Assembly: GCA_933228675.1 (NCBI GenBank) | Contig: OW121740.1 | Location: 30,033,632 to 30,097,631 of the forward strand | Reading direction: 5' to 3' | Length of the DNA: 64,000 nt | Origin: Stomorhina lunata | Taxonomy: Eukaryota > Arthropoda > Insecta > Diptera > Rhiniidae | In this document: positions 35,500 through 47,045 of the stretch, piece after piece | How positions within the stretch are numbered: the stretch's first letter is position 1 | Layout of the letters: every line of letters begins with the position of its first letter | Notes under the pieces: model-generated | The model's input: the letters and a program-made list of their open reading frames with translations, nothing else | What the model was told of the DNA's origin: nothing | Databases searched by the model: none | Program-made: the position numbers and the translations under genes

Positions 35500-35760
35500 T
35501 CCCAAACCTGTTACATTTATTTATTAATGTAATAGATCAATTTATTGATAAAAAGCCAAAAAATGTTTGCGGAGAAACCAAATTCCTCGACGCGTTTCGA
35601 TGGTTGGTTAAGCCATCTCTTCAGGAGGATTATCCCCAATTTAGACAGATCGAAAACCTCGCATTATTACTATATTTACAAATACAACATTTCAGAATTG
35701 TGTTCTTAAACTATAAGTAAAGGCGTAGATCATCGACTGAACAAAAACAAACATTTTTCA
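35500..35760 (-). mobile_element. Penelope-like LTR-type module (putative)
   Basis: Distal to array C4. Its 35618-35752 part is shared with 21073-21212. On the minus strand it reads GTCGATGATCTACGCC-like leader, CGAGGTTTTCGATCTGTCTA, the hammerhead (35584-35629), then GAATTTGGTTTCTCCGCAAA. Hammerhead motifs are known in the terminal repeats of Penelope-like retroelements, which is why I suggest that class; no reverse transcriptase or GIY-YIG sequence is present to confirm it. Confidence 0.5.
35584..35629 (-). ncRNA. Hammerhead ribozyme (type I architecture)
   Basis: Minus strand, in order: stem I 5' strand UCCUC (35629-35625); core CUGAAGA (35624-35618), matching CUGANGA; stem II GAUGG and CCAUC with a 9-nt loop CUUAACCAA (35617-35599); core GAAA (35598-35595); minimal stem III from A and C pairing with G and U around GC; GUC cleavage triplet ending at 35589; stem I 3' strand GAGGA (35588-35584), fully complementary to UCCUC. 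The conserved G10.1-C11.1 pair is present. Position 7 is A instead of the commoner U. Stem III is only 2 bp, but the palindrome ACGCGU could pair between two copies, as in the short-stem-III dimeric hammerheads of retroelements. Activity is not shown. Confidence 0.75.
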
Positions 35761-35829
35761 GTTTTCATCTACCTTCACTTCCCACATTCTTGCTGCAGCC
35801 GTCGGCTGCTATTAAAAAAATTAAAAAAA

Positions 35830-35925
35830 AAAAAAAATTTTCAATGGAAACAGTTTTGATAAAAAAAATTTTCTATAGATAAAAAAATTCTTGATAAAAA
35901 AAATTTTCTACATAATAATTTTTTA
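35830..35925 (-). repeat. Terminal remnant of the 30-bp satellite
   Basis: A few degenerate units (GATAAAAAAAATTTTCTATAG) beyond the hammerhead module, as also seen at 21213-21345. Confidence 0.6.
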
Positions 35926-36710
35926 ATGATCAGTGGCTTGTTTAGGCACCAATTGCCTATGCTGTAAGGCAATTTTATTGCTGAACATAATCTGAAGATA
36001 CTACCTAATAAATTATTAGCCACTGTAGCTTGTTTTCAGTAATTTTCACCATAATATAGGGATATCCCTAAGACCAGTTTAAGTTAATGCGCAGCTTTAA
36101 TAGGATCTTTTATAACGAATCTGGAGTTAGTGGAACTCGAATTTGGTCCGCATTGGAAGAGTATTGAGTATTGTATTGTAGGGTATTGTAGAGTTCATTT
36201 TGAAATATTAAGAATTAAGACGATACAAATTTATAGGAAGATTGGTAGAACAGTTTTTGAATTAGAGGGGGTCAAAATTTGTTCTTTTTAATTTTATCTT
36301 AGAGATGTGACCTTTTCGAAATTGTTTCTACACAGCCATTAGATTTACAGTAGAAATGAGGCATTTGGAAGTCATTGGTGTCAAAAAAAGTATATGCTAA
36401 AAAATTGAAGATGTGACCTTTTCGAATTTGACCATTCAATTCAATTTGCCTGAGTGTTACTTCTCTATAAGATAAAAAAAATAGTTATCTGATAAGATAA
36501 TATCTTCGGCTCTCAATAGGATAACCACATCAATCAATCGAACTAGACGGTTAACCACGATTCTAACGACTATAAAGAATACTGGTTCATGCTAACATTC
36601 AGTGCTTGTATATATATAGACTAACTAAGAATTATTTGTATACAAAATACTGCGTTCTCAAAAAGAAAGAAGAGATTTAGATATTTAAAAGTAGTGATGT
36701 CTCAAAAAAG
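35926..36710. other. No recognisable gene or element
   Basis: A short repeated phrase, GATGTGACCTTTTCGAA, occurs at about 36304 and 36408. Nothing else is recognised. Confidence 0.45.
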
Positions 36711-37276
36711 GCACAGATCATTCTTTTGATAATGGGACCATGGCTATTGAAATCCGTCAAAATCGGTGCATTATTTATGGTACCTCCCATAGGTCCCACT
36801 TCCCGGAATTGATATATTGGCCACAAATATCAATATTTTTTCATGAAATTTAAAACAAATACTGCTTATGCTCATTAGATTACTGTGCCAAATTTCGTTG
36901 AAATCGGTCCACATTTGACCATAGCTCCCATACAAACTCATTTCTCAAAATGCACTAAATGCGACAAAATTCCCTAAAAGGCTCGTAAATCCGAAGATAA
37001 TGAGAATTTTAAGTTTATTTTTTGCAAATATAATTCTTGTAAACTGTAATCAATTTGCCAAATTTCGAGATAATCGGTCCACATTTGACCCTAGCTCTCA
37101 TATAAGTCCAAATGGCGGAAGCAGCTTAAATGTATAAGTTTTGAGAATATGTTTGTACGATGGCAAAATTTAGGAAATATTTGTCTTTATACAGGAGAAA
37201 AAAACGCTTTGGACCTTAATGGTGAAGTGTATCGTATGGTGGGGCTTGACCGACTATAGCACTTTCTTACTTGTTT
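36711..37276 (+). mobile_element. Mini-me/DINE-1-like element, subfamily A, copy A5 (5' truncated)
   Basis: Begins within the element at GGCACAGATC, keeps CCTCCCATAGGTCCCACTTC and CATTTGACCATAGCTCCCAT, and ends with the intact terminus GACCGACTATAGCACTTTC, TTACTTGTT. Confidence 0.85.
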
Positions 37277-38362
37277 TGTATCCAAAATTGATGTATATGA
37301 GTTGAAAGCTATTATTTTGGAAGTCACTAACGGAACAAACAAACTTTATGACATCGTTCCAGCCGTTTTCAAGTGTAAAGAACAATATTTTGCATATTGA
37401 CTTAATATTAGTACTAGATTTAAAATTTGTATACAAAACATTTATTATTTAAAACTATAATTTAAATAAATTCATTGACAACTCATCATCAATATTTTCT
37501 TTATTTTATTTGGCACCAAGTAGCAATTAAATTATTATCTACTATCGACTACTTAATGTTTGCGCTTGCAAACTCGCCCAATAAATAATTCATAAAATAG
37601 CACTTTATTAATAATCATAATAATGACAGTTTTAGTAGTTGACACTTTTTGCCTCATAGCAATCAGCCAATTTCAGCTCAGAGGCAAATATTTACTAATT
37701 CTTTGAAACTAATTAACATATTAATTTATGCCAGCAGAGACAACAACCCAAACCTACACATACTTACATAGCAAACATTTGCTATGATGGTAGCAAAATT
37801 TAATGCTCCGAATGGAATGGAATGCAAATAAATATTTTATCAATGAATTATTATGGCCAACAAATAAATATTTATAACCGACCGGGTCTTTATGCCAAAA
37901 AATACACAATTTATTACTCGAATTATTTATAATCTATGTAAAATCTTTTTATTCATTTATTACTACATTTATTACTCTTACTACTACTACTACGTAGTAT
38001 TTAGTATTTAACTGCTATTGAATTGAAACATTAAAAAAGTTTTGTTTCAGATTCAAAGTTTCAAAAGAGAAGAAGTGGAAAAGTCATTAGAATTATATTA
38101 GCTTTGAATAAAATAAAAGTTTATTTTTACTATTTTGATATAAAGTATTAAGTATTAAGTACATATTCGTATTTAAAATGAATAATTACTCTTTATTGGT
38201 GTGAAGTTAATAGATAAAGGGAAAAACAGATTTATTTGTAAAACAATTAGAAAAGTTGGACAATAAAGTTAAAGTTATGAAACGAAAAATTTTTCAAAAA
38301 TTAAAAACTAAGGAAAAAATAATTATAACACAGTACGACAAAATCAAATTTTTTTTTAATAA
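37277..38362. other. No recognisable gene or element
   Basis: AT-rich intergenic sequence with a short ACT microsatellite at about 37978-37993. Confidence 0.45.
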
Positions 38363-39768
38363 AACAAGTAAGAGTGTTTTATTCGGAATCTTGTATACCC
38401 ACCATCAAATTGTACGAGAGTGCAGCTAATTCAAAATGTTGACTAAACGCGATATTGTTGGTAATATATTTGGACTAAATTCGGTTGCAGTGGTATAGTT
38501 ACTATAGTTCAACATTTAAAAGTATCTAAGTGGTTTCCCAAGTATTTACCTTGGACAAAATGTTGTTCCATAACCGAATATAGATTTACATTAAAAAGCT
38601 GTTTCGTTGTGCCATAAACATGTTGATAGCAACATGACAGGTTCATATATTTTGTTAGAAGTTCCTATTGCATCTACCGTGTATAAAGTCTGGACCAAAC
38701 ATTGATTGATAGCTATCTAATTTTGTAGAGGCAATCTTAATATACTGAATGTACCTCCAAATCTTTTTGATTGTAGATATAAAAAGGGGATGTTATATAT
38801 ATAAGAACTACAGCCAAATGTCGACCGATTGTTACAAAATTTAATATACTGGCTGGTATTAGTATAAAAATTATTTGTGCAAAATTTAGTGGCCATAGTT
38901 GACATAGTTTATGATTAAATAGCTTTTAACTGGCGTTTGTGGCATTTTAGTGGTTACCGGGAGCGGTTTTTATATAAAAGCTATGGTCAAAAATGAACCG
39001 ATTCCTATAAAATTTGACGTACTGACTGAAAGTTGCATAAAACTTCTCTGTTCTAAATTTAGTAGTCATAGATTTTAAAATTTTATTCAATTTATTAGCA
39101 TAAATGTGATTCCCAGGGCAGGGTTATATGGGAGCTCTAACTAAATGTGAACCGATTTTACCCATTTTCAGCACACAATTTCTATAACATATCAAAAATA
39201 CTTTTGCTAAATTTTGTTTCTCTAGCTCTTATAGTAAAGGAGCTATTGCGCTTTTCCCTGACGGAAAGACGGACATAAACCGTCTTTTCTTTTTGTATTT
39301 TTGTGTTTCCTTAAGTTTTTTATATGGGAGCTATGGTCAAATAGTAACCGATTGGAACAAAATTTTACACTGGCTGACATTTACATAAGACTTCCTTTTG
39401 TAAAATTCTGTTGCTGTAGCCCTTTTCGTTAAGGCGCTATCGCGCTTGCATCTGACGGACAGACGGACATAAGCCTCCTTTTCTTTTTGTATTTCCATAA
39501 GTTTTTTATATAGGAGCTTTGGTCAAATGGTAACCGATTTTGCCCAATTTCTATACCAATTTTCTCAGAGATGAAGAATGTTTTTACTAAGTTTCAGTAA
39601 GCTAGCTCCTTTCGTATAGGCGTTATCGTGATTTCAACAGACAGACAGACGGAAATCGCTCAATCGTCTTAGAATTTCATAAGGATTCGTTTTTGATTTT
39701 TGAGCCAATATTAAGGAAATTACAAACGGAATGACAATCCCAATATACTCCTTAAGTAATAGGTATAG
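38363..39768 (-). mobile_element. Mini-me/DINE-1-like element, subfamily B, copy B3
   Basis: Opens AACAAGTAAGAGTGTTTTAT and ACCCACCATCAAATTG. Contains AAAAGGGGATGTTATATATA, three blocks with GACGGACAGACGGACATA-type GTCY tracts, and closes with GTCTTAGAATTTCATAAGG and CCAATATTAAGGAAATTAC. No microsatellite expansion. Confidence 0.85.
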
Positions 39769-39774
39769 AAACAA

Positions 39775-40195
39775 AATTTAAATAACGTTTTAAACAGCTA
39801 TGAAAATAAAGGGACAGGTGTTTGGTACTTTTTTGAAACTATGTCCGATAAGGGGTAAAAAAGGGTGAAAAAAGTTTTTTTGGTACCTTTTTAACCCACT
39901 CTTATATTTTAAACTAAGGAATATAGAAAGAAACTTTGTACTGCAATCAATAGATGTAAAAGAAATATTGAACACGTATTTGGTACTTTTTTGATTTTGT
40001 GGCCAAAATGTGTAAAAAAGGGATAAACTGATAACTTAACATCTACAAAAGTAATATGAATAGGAAAATTATGTTAACTGCTTTCTAATAAAATGTACCG
40101 AATTTAATTGGTACCAAAGTAGTACCAATTATGCATATGGAACTTTTTGAAATTAGGGGATAAAAAGGGGAAAAAATTAGTAATGTTATAACTTT
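39775..40195 (-). repeat. Inverted copies of the ~150-bp AAAGTACC repeat
   Basis: TTTGGTACTTTTTTGAA with GGGTAAAAAAGGG recurs three times in the orientation opposite to the array at 61006-62525. Confidence 0.65.
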
Positions 40196-40239
40196 AAAAC
40201 AAATGAATGTTTGTCTGTATGTATGTTCTTTATAGAATA

Positions 40240-40830
40240 GTAAACTGTGAATTTGATCATGTTATGCTCTTTAGCAAATATGTTGCGGATAAGCCGGCGG
40301 AGGTTTTTAAGTTGGTAAACCGAATTTCCGGCAGGTGGCGCCACTGAAAATTACTAAAAATTAATTAAATCGTAAACTGTACATTTGATCATACTATGAT
40401 CTTTTGCAAAGTTGTAGCGCATGAGCCGGCAAATGCTTTTTAATTGGTGTGAATAATTTCCGACAGGTGGCGCTACTGAAAATTACTTAAAGTCAATTTA
40501 ATCGTAAACTGTACATTTAATCATGCTATAATTTTTAGCAAAGTTATTGCGGATAATCCGACGAAGGTTTGTTAATAGGAATGACCAAAGTCCGACAGGT
40601 GGCGCCACTGAAAATTACTCAAAATGAATTAAATCGTAAACTGTGCACTCTATCAGACTATAAGTGAATTAAATCATCAGGCGGCGCCACTGAAAACTAC
40701 TCAAAATGAATTAAATCGTAAACTGTGCATTTTGATCAGACTATAATCTTTAGCAAAGTTGTTGCGCATGAGTCGACGGAGGTTTCTGTTGGTATGGCCA
40801 ATTTTCAAAATTATTTAAAATGAGTTAAAC
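40240..40830 (+). repeat. Tandem repeat of ~120 bp, about five degenerate copies
   Basis: Each unit has AAATCGTAAACTGT, CATTTGATCA, TTTAGCAAAGTTGTTGCG, and GACAGGTGGCGCCACTGAAA. Clear copies begin near 40243, 40371, 40500, 40633 (internally deleted) and 40708. GGTGGCGCCACTG is an internal near-palindrome. It is followed at about 40896 by a CCGAGC/GCTCGG hairpin. Confidence 0.8.
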
Positions 40831-40977
40831 TGTAACTGTATAAAATAAAATATATAAAAACTTTAAAATTTGCCTCAAAATGCTTATCATAAAGCCCCGA
40901 GCAAGGCTCGGTCAACCAGGTACTACTTTTATAAAAAGTGCTATACAAATAGAATGAGTGAACCGATTTTACTGCTT

Positions 40978-41085
40978 GAGCTTGAGTATTAGGCTATGTA
41001 AAACTTCTCTAACAAATGCATTTGTCGTTCGGAGCCTGAGTTAAAACGTAGGGGCGTGACCCCTCCCATATAAGTCATATAATAA
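40978..41085 (+). repeat. SINE body fragment
   Basis: TTGAGTATTAGGCTATGTAA, then AACTTCTCTAAC, ATGCATTTG and GTTAAAACGTAGG match the body of the SINE at 18143-18473 read on its own strand. The tRNA-like head is absent. Confidence 0.75.
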
Positions 41086-41790
41086 AATGACAAATATGGA
41101 TGATCAATCGGGCCGATTTTTAACAGTATGTTATGGAGTGACCGGTGGGTAAAATAGGCCAGGTTTTTTTTTAATCTCAAGTCAAATATTAAAAGTGACA
41201 AATATGGGTAAAGAGATTAAAACTAAATCGAATTAAGTTTTAAATGTAGATACTTTCTTACTATAGAATAGTTTTTCGCTTTTTGAAAATGGAACAAGGA
41301 GGATCAAAGAATCGAAAATGGGCTTTTATTTAAAATTGCAGTTTTTATTCAAAATGTTTGTCTTACTCCAAGTTAGGATTCTACATAAAGATAAATTGAC
41401 CATGCCCACTTTTATAGCCTGTTTTTTTTGATTTATCGGAAAACGGCTGCACGGATATTGGTTTTGATGATTAATGATTGATAATAGTTTGACTGGCGAT
41501 TGTTTGAAGATTTTTCATGATTATCTGATGGTTGTTTGATGATTGATTGACTGATGCCTGTTTGAGGATTGAAGATTTGTTGATCTATATATATTTCAAG
41601 TGTACGCGTTTGTTTGTCTTGCCTTAACTAGCAGACCGTGGCTAAAATAGATTAAAAATTAAAGAAAAATTATTAAATTAATAAAAAAAAAAATATTAAA
41701 TAACTGTTAATTTTTAAAGAAAGGGGTAACACAAAAAACAAAAAATCTATTACTATCAACCCGGCCAACGCCGAGTCCAAGCAGCTAGAA
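41086..41790. other. No recognisable gene; GATTGATTG-rich stretch
   Basis: A stretch at about 41465-41580 is rich in TGATTGATTG-like phrases. Nothing coding. Confidence 0.45.
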
Positions 41791-42489
41791 TAATTTAATA
41801 GCTTTTAACTGGCATTTTAGGGGTTTCCGGGAGTGGTTTTTATATGAAAGCTATTGTCAAATATGGACCGATTCCTATAAAATTTGATATACTGGCCAAT
41901 AGTTGCATAAAATTTATATGGAAGCTCTAACTAAATGTGAACCGATTTAGCCCATTTTCAGTACACACCTTTTTCAAGATATCTAAATAAAAATTTTATT
42001 CCTCTATTCGTGTTTTCATTTGATGGACAGACAAATACATACCGCCTATCTTTTGGTATTTTTGCGTTTCCTTGAGTTTTTATATGGGAGATATGGTCAA
42101 ATAGTGACTGATTATGACGAAATTTTGCACACTGCTAGCATTGACATAAGACTTCTTTGTACTAAATTTAGTGACCATAGATGGTATAGTTTATCATTTA
42201 TTCGCGTTTAAGTGAATTTAAGATGCAATTTATGCTTTTTTCGTAAGTGTTTTGTACGGGAGCTATGGTTTATTGTGAACCGATTTCACCCAATTTCAAT
42301 ACTAAAATTTTCCAAGAAATCAAGAATATTTTTGCCAAATTTCGTCAAGGTTTTATTGTGCCGACAACAGACTGACAGACAAACGGATCGCCCAGAATTT
42401 CATAAGGATTCAGAATATACATCAATTTTGTTTTTTAGCCAATATTAAGGAAATTTCAAACGGAAATACAATCTCAATATACCACCATA
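41791..42489 (-). mobile_element. Mini-me/DINE-1-like element, subfamily B, copy B4 (truncated)
   Basis: Starts inside the element at AATAGCTTTTAACTGGC, continues with GGTTTCCGGGAGTGGTTTTT and ends at CAATATTAAGGAAATTTC with AATATACCACC. The half bearing the AACAAGTAAGAGTG terminus is missing. Confidence 0.8.
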
Positions 42490-43083
42490 AAAATCTGCAA
42501 AAAACAGATAAATCTGCACACTTGGCAACGCTGTCTGTACCATCCAATTTTGTCTTCCCAACAGCAAAAAATTTTGATAATCTGTCCAGATTTCAATTAG
42601 GTTATATAGAAGAACATATAGCCGGATCTGCTTTTTTTGCTTTCAATTATTATTTTTTCAAATATTTACATCCTCTAACTCACTGGTATTTAATCGAACA
42701 AAGTTCATCTCAGCAAATTTATTTCGCCAAAACTGTAGTTTTATATTAAAAATTATATAAAATTAAGAAATGCCTGCAAATCTCTTAATCATGTTTTGTC
42801 TTACTAATTTATTAAGCAGCAGATTAATTGTACTAATTAAACGCCTGGAAATACATATTTTTTGCACATGGAATGGAGTGATGATGAAGATACTTGTAAT
42901 CAAAATATTACAACTTCTTTGTAATAAACATAACATAAATATGTAGTATCTACGTACCACAAATAAGTTATTAAAATATGTGAGGACAGTCTAACCAATG
43001 ATACTGGCTACAAAGATTTTAAAAGGAGTCTATATAAGATACGAGTTTATATAAATTCAAAATTTGTTTTTATTAATAGTTTT
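42490..43083. other. No recognisable gene or element
   Basis: A 75-residue open frame at 42522 lacks recognisable motifs, promoter or signal peptide. Confidence 0.4.
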
Positions 43084-44236
43084 TATACCCACCATCAAAA
43101 AGAATGGGGGGTATATTGAGATGGTCATTCCGTTTGTAATTTCCTTAATATTGGCTCAAAAATCAAAAACTGAACTGAATCCTTATGAAATTCTAAGACG
43201 ATTGAGCGATGTCCCTATGTCTGTCTGTCCGTCTGTCTGTTGAAATCACGATAACGCCTAAACGAAAGGAGCTAGCTCACTGAAACTATAGAAGTTTTGC
43301 ATACGCCCTAGGCCGCATATAAAATTTCATCAAAATCGGTTCACATTTAGTCATAGCTCCTATACAAAAAACTTAAGGAAACTGCCAAAATTTCACCTAA
43401 AATACACTTAAATGCCAATAAATCTAAAACTATAATAGATATAATCACTTAATTTAGCACGAGGTCTTATATCAATGCCAACTATTGTGCAAAATCACAA
43501 TCATAATCGGTCACAATTTGACCATAGCTCCCATATAAAAAACTTACGGAAACACAAAAATGCAAAAAGAAAAGGGGGTTTATGTCCATCTGTCTGTCAG
43601 ATGAAAGCGCAATAGCGCCTTAACGAAAAGGGCTACAACAACAAAAGGAAGTCTTATGTGAATGCCAGCCAGTGTGCAAAATTTTGTTACAATCGGTTAC
43701 CATTTGACCATAGCTCCCATATAAAAAACTTACGGAAACACAAAAATACAAAAAGAAAATATCGTTTATGTCCGTCTTTCCGTCAGAGAAAAACGCGATA
43801 GTTCCTTAACTGCAAGAGCTAGAGAGACAAAATTTAGCAAAAGTATTTTCGATATGTTATAGAAATTGTGTACTGAAAATGGGTAAAATCGGTTCACATT
43901 TAGTTAGAGCTCCCATATAACCCTGCCCCGGGAATTACATTTATGCTAATAAATTGAATAAAATTGTAAAATCTATGACTGCTAAATTTAGCACAAAGAA
44001 GCTTTATGCAACTTTCAGTCAGTATGTCAAATTTTATAGGAATCGTTCCATTTTTGACCATAGCTTTCATATAAAAACCGCTCCCGGTAACCACTAAAAT
44101 GCCACAAACGCCAATTAAAAGCTATTAAATTATAATCATTATCAGCTATGGCCACTAAATTTTTCACAAATAAACTTTATATTTATACCAGCCAGTATGT
44201 AAAATTTTGTAACAATCGGTCAACATTTGGCTATAG

Positions 44237-44239
<3 letters not shown>

Positions 44240-44306
<67 letters not shown>
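44240..44306. repeat. (TA)n microsatellite inside B5
   Basis: About 33 TA units at the position where other subfamily B copies have only a few (for example TATATATAACATCCCC in B6). This is the second proto-microsatellite site expected for a mini-me-like element. Confidence 0.95.
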
Positions 44307-44307
<1 letters not shown>

Positions 44308-44849
44308 CATCCCCTTGTTGTATCTACAATCAAAAAGATTTGGAGGTACATTCAATATATTAAGATTGCTTCTACAAAATTAGATAGCTGTCAATCAATG
44401 TTAGGTCCAGACTTTATACACGGTAGTTGAAATAGGAACTCCTAACAAAATATATGAACCTGCCGTATTGCTATCAACATATTTATGGCACAACGAAACA
44501 GTTTCTAAATGTAAAACTATATTCGCTTATGGAACAGCATTTTGTCCGAGGTAAATACTTAAGAAACCACTTAGATACTTTTTAATGTTGAACTATACCC
44601 AGTAAAACTTTTCATTACCAAATAATGAGTTAAACAGTTAAACTATTGAACACGAACTACTTACTCATTCGCTGTTCAAGTCATTACATTAACATGGGGA
44701 TGTCATTGGAGGCAAGTACTTACCAATTGCAGAAAAGTAATGACTTAAGTAAGCAATTTGAAAGCAACAACAACAACAGCAACAACTTTTTTGTTGTTGT
44801 TTTATTAAAAACATATATTTTTAAACGAAATACAAAATTTTTTTTTATG

Positions 44850-44915
44850 ATCCCATGGGGGCTCGAACCCAGACCCTCCGACTGCTAGGCAGAGACTCTT
44901 TCACTGAGCTACTTC
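44850..44915 (-). repeat. tRNA-like SINE head
   Basis: Minus strand: GTAGCTCAGTGAAAGAGTC (A box and D-arm-like), GGGTTCGAGCC (B box), then an A-rich run. The fit to a tRNA is good in the D and T arms but not enough to call a working gene. Confidence 0.6.
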
Positions 44916-45129
44916 ATATGTTGAAAACTTAGCAGCTTATAATTAATATATACAATTTTTATTTTTAGATCCAAAATCATGTGAAAATAACTTTGTTTTT
45001 CTCTGCTTTTTTTTTTGCTTTGTTGTATTTTTTGGAAAAATATTTTTATACGATTTTTTGTAATTATTTTAAAACTTTTTTAAAATTATTTTAAAACTTA
45101 AACAATTAAAATCTTCTTTTTTGTATAAG

Positions 45130-45400
45130 TTTTTACATAAGATTGACTCTTACTTACTTAAATATTACAACCTGTTAAGGTCAAAGTCCGAGCATATTTT
45201 AGAATTCCATGGATTTCGATCTTGTGCGAATATTCTCCAATTTTATAGGCCAAGCTTTGAAAAATGTTCCTCTACTTGGTCTTTCTATCGAAGTTTCGGA
45301 CATCCTCCTTTAATATTAGGTAGTGGGACATTTCAATTCTAATTTTATCCTCTTCATTGTATTTTTTTTAAAAGAGTGTTACTTGCCCGTAATCCTAACC
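45130..45400 (-). mobile_element. Retrotransposon-derived SINE-like copy (5' truncated)
   Basis: The plus strand carries the 3' end (TTACTTACTTAAATATTACA, CAAAGTCCGAGCATATTTTA), the C-terminal coding relic (TACTTGGTCTTTCTATCGAA) and part of the leader (TACTTGCCCGTAATCCTAAC). Same junction as at 59486 and 62527. A tRNA-like GGATTTGAACC follows at 45423-45433. Confidence 0.7.
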
Positions 45401-45724
45401 AAAAAAAATTGTTGCCCTTAGTGGGATTTGAACCGGGGCCATTCAGTCTAAATTACAATCTTAATTAAAAATAAGTACTTCTATAATAACTTATTATTTA
45501 TTCGGATGGTATGTTGTAGTCGTTACAAGGTAACCAGTTATCAGAGTACTTGCCATTACCAAAGTTTTGCTGGGTAGTAACTATACCACTGCAACCGAAT
45601 TTAGTCCAAATATATTACCAACAATATCACATTTAGTCAACATTTTGAATTAGCTGCTCTCGCGTACAATTTGATGGTGGGTATTCAAGATTCGGCACAG
45701 CCGAATATAACACTCTTACTTGTT

Positions 45725-46295
45725 TATTTTAACACGATTTTTGAAATTTGTTTGTTACATTTCAATTCAGTCTGTACTTTTATCATCTTAGATTAAATAC
45801 TAAGTATTTCCGTTTTTCATTAAGAAAATCAGAATGTCTGGCATTCATTACAACGACAATAACATCAACAACAAGTTACAAAACAAATATTTAATTGAAC
45901 AACATCAACAACCAAAGATAATCGCAAATAACGAGACACAGTGGAGCAAAACTTAAAAAAAAATGAAAAATTCACTCAATAGTTGAAGAGGTCCATATAT
46001 TCGACTTTTATTTTGATGTAAGGGCTTTGAATATATATTTTTTTATCTGTAGTCATACTAATAATATGTTTGTAAATAACCCCCTTAAGCATAAACGAAA
46101 TATAAAGTTATGAATAACTTCAATATTAAGACTTTGATAATTACATTATGAAATAAATATTGATAATGAACCACTGTGCTAGCTTTATATGTATAAAAAT
46201 ATGGTTGTCATTGTCTCCGTGAGTAGTTAATTGAAGTTGAGAATTTATTTTCATGGAATAATTTTTATTGGGGGGTTAATAAATATTTCTTATCA
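45725..46295. other. No recognisable gene or element
   Basis: AT-rich; CACAGTGG at about 45938 and CCACTGTG at about 46171 are inverted but too short to define an element. Confidence 0.4.
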
Positions 46296-47045
46296 AAAAC
46301 AAGTAAGAAAGTGCTATAGTCGGTCAAGCCGACCATACTATACCCTTCACCACTAAGGTCAAAGGTATTATTTTTCCTGTATAAAGACAAATATTTGCTA
46401 AATTTTACCATCATACAAACATTTTCTCAAAACGTATATATTCAACCTGTTTCCGTCATTTGGACTTATATGAGAGCTAGGGTCAAATGTGGACCGATTA
46501 TCTCGAAATTTCGCAAATTGATTACAGTTGTTACAAAAATTATGTATGCAAAAAATAAACTCAAAATTTTCATTATCTTTAGATTTACGAGCGTGTTAGT
46601 GATTTTTTGTCTCATATAGTGCGTTTTTGAAGAAGAGTTTGTATGGGAGCTATGGTCAAATGTGGACCGAAATTTGGTACAGTGATTTAAGTTTACATAA
46701 GCAGTATCTGTTCTAAATTTCATGAAAAAATATTGATATTTGTGGCCAATATAGCAATTCCAGGAAGTGGGACCTAAGGGAGGTACCATAAATAATGGAC
46801 CGATTTTGACCATGGTGCCAAATTTCATCAAATTATCTTTAGAATTGCGACCTGTAGTTTGATTACAAAGTTTACATGGGGGTCCAGCCAGCCAGACGGA
46901 CGGACGGACATCGCTAAATCGACTCAGAAAGTGATTCTAAGTCTATTGGTATACTAAAAGGTGGGTCTAAGACAAATATTTCTATGCGTTACAAACATCA
47001 GCACAAACTTATAATACCCTTTCCACCTATGGTGGTGAAGGGTAT
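46296..47045 (-). mobile_element. Mini-me/DINE-1-like element, subfamily A, copy A6
   Basis: Complete: AACAAGTAAGAAAGTGCTAT, TATGAGAGCTAGGGTCAAAT, GGAGCTATGGTCAAATGTGG, GACGGACGGACATCGC, and the end CCACCTATGGTGGTGAAGGG. Confidence 0.88.

Larger units (their letters stand above)
44598..45574. mobile_element. CCCAG-ended inverted-repeat element with nested SINE sequences
   Basis: Left end CCCAGTAAAACTTT and right end AAAGTTTTGCTGGG differ at one site and are flanked by TA (44596-44597 and 45575-45576). Removing the element restores the B consensus GAACTATAGTAACTATACC. A TA duplication suggests Tc1/mariner-like integration. It carries a tRNA-like head at 44850 and a retrotransposon-derived SINE at 45130. 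Confidence 0.7.
43084..45724 (+). mobile_element. Mini-me/DINE-1-like element, subfamily B, copy B5
   Basis: Starts TATACCCACCATCAAAAAGA; short GTCTGTCTGTCC tract at 43218; two further blocks with GTCC tracts at about 43583 and 43780; a long TA tract at 44240; ends GGCACAGCCGAATATAACAC, TCTTACTTGTT. A 977-bp inverted-repeat element is inserted between AACTATA (44597) and GTAACTATACC (45577). Confidence 0.85.

Noticed and set aside
35490..35720. Open frame of 76 residues across the hammerhead module
   Set aside because: The homologous copy at 21073 does not preserve the frame, and the RNA fold on the other strand explains the conservation better.
42522..42749. Open frame of 75 residues
   Set aside because: No signal peptide, domain or promoter, and it directly follows a mini-me-like end; expected by chance in this much sequence.
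44850..44915. Possible functional tRNA gene
   Set aside because: A and B boxes are good, but the acceptor and anticodon stems do not pair convincingly and an A-rich tail follows, as in a SINE.
45938..46178. CACAGTGG/CCACTGTG as a possible transposon
   Set aside because: The 8-bp match is short, no target duplication is visible, and no second copy is seen.
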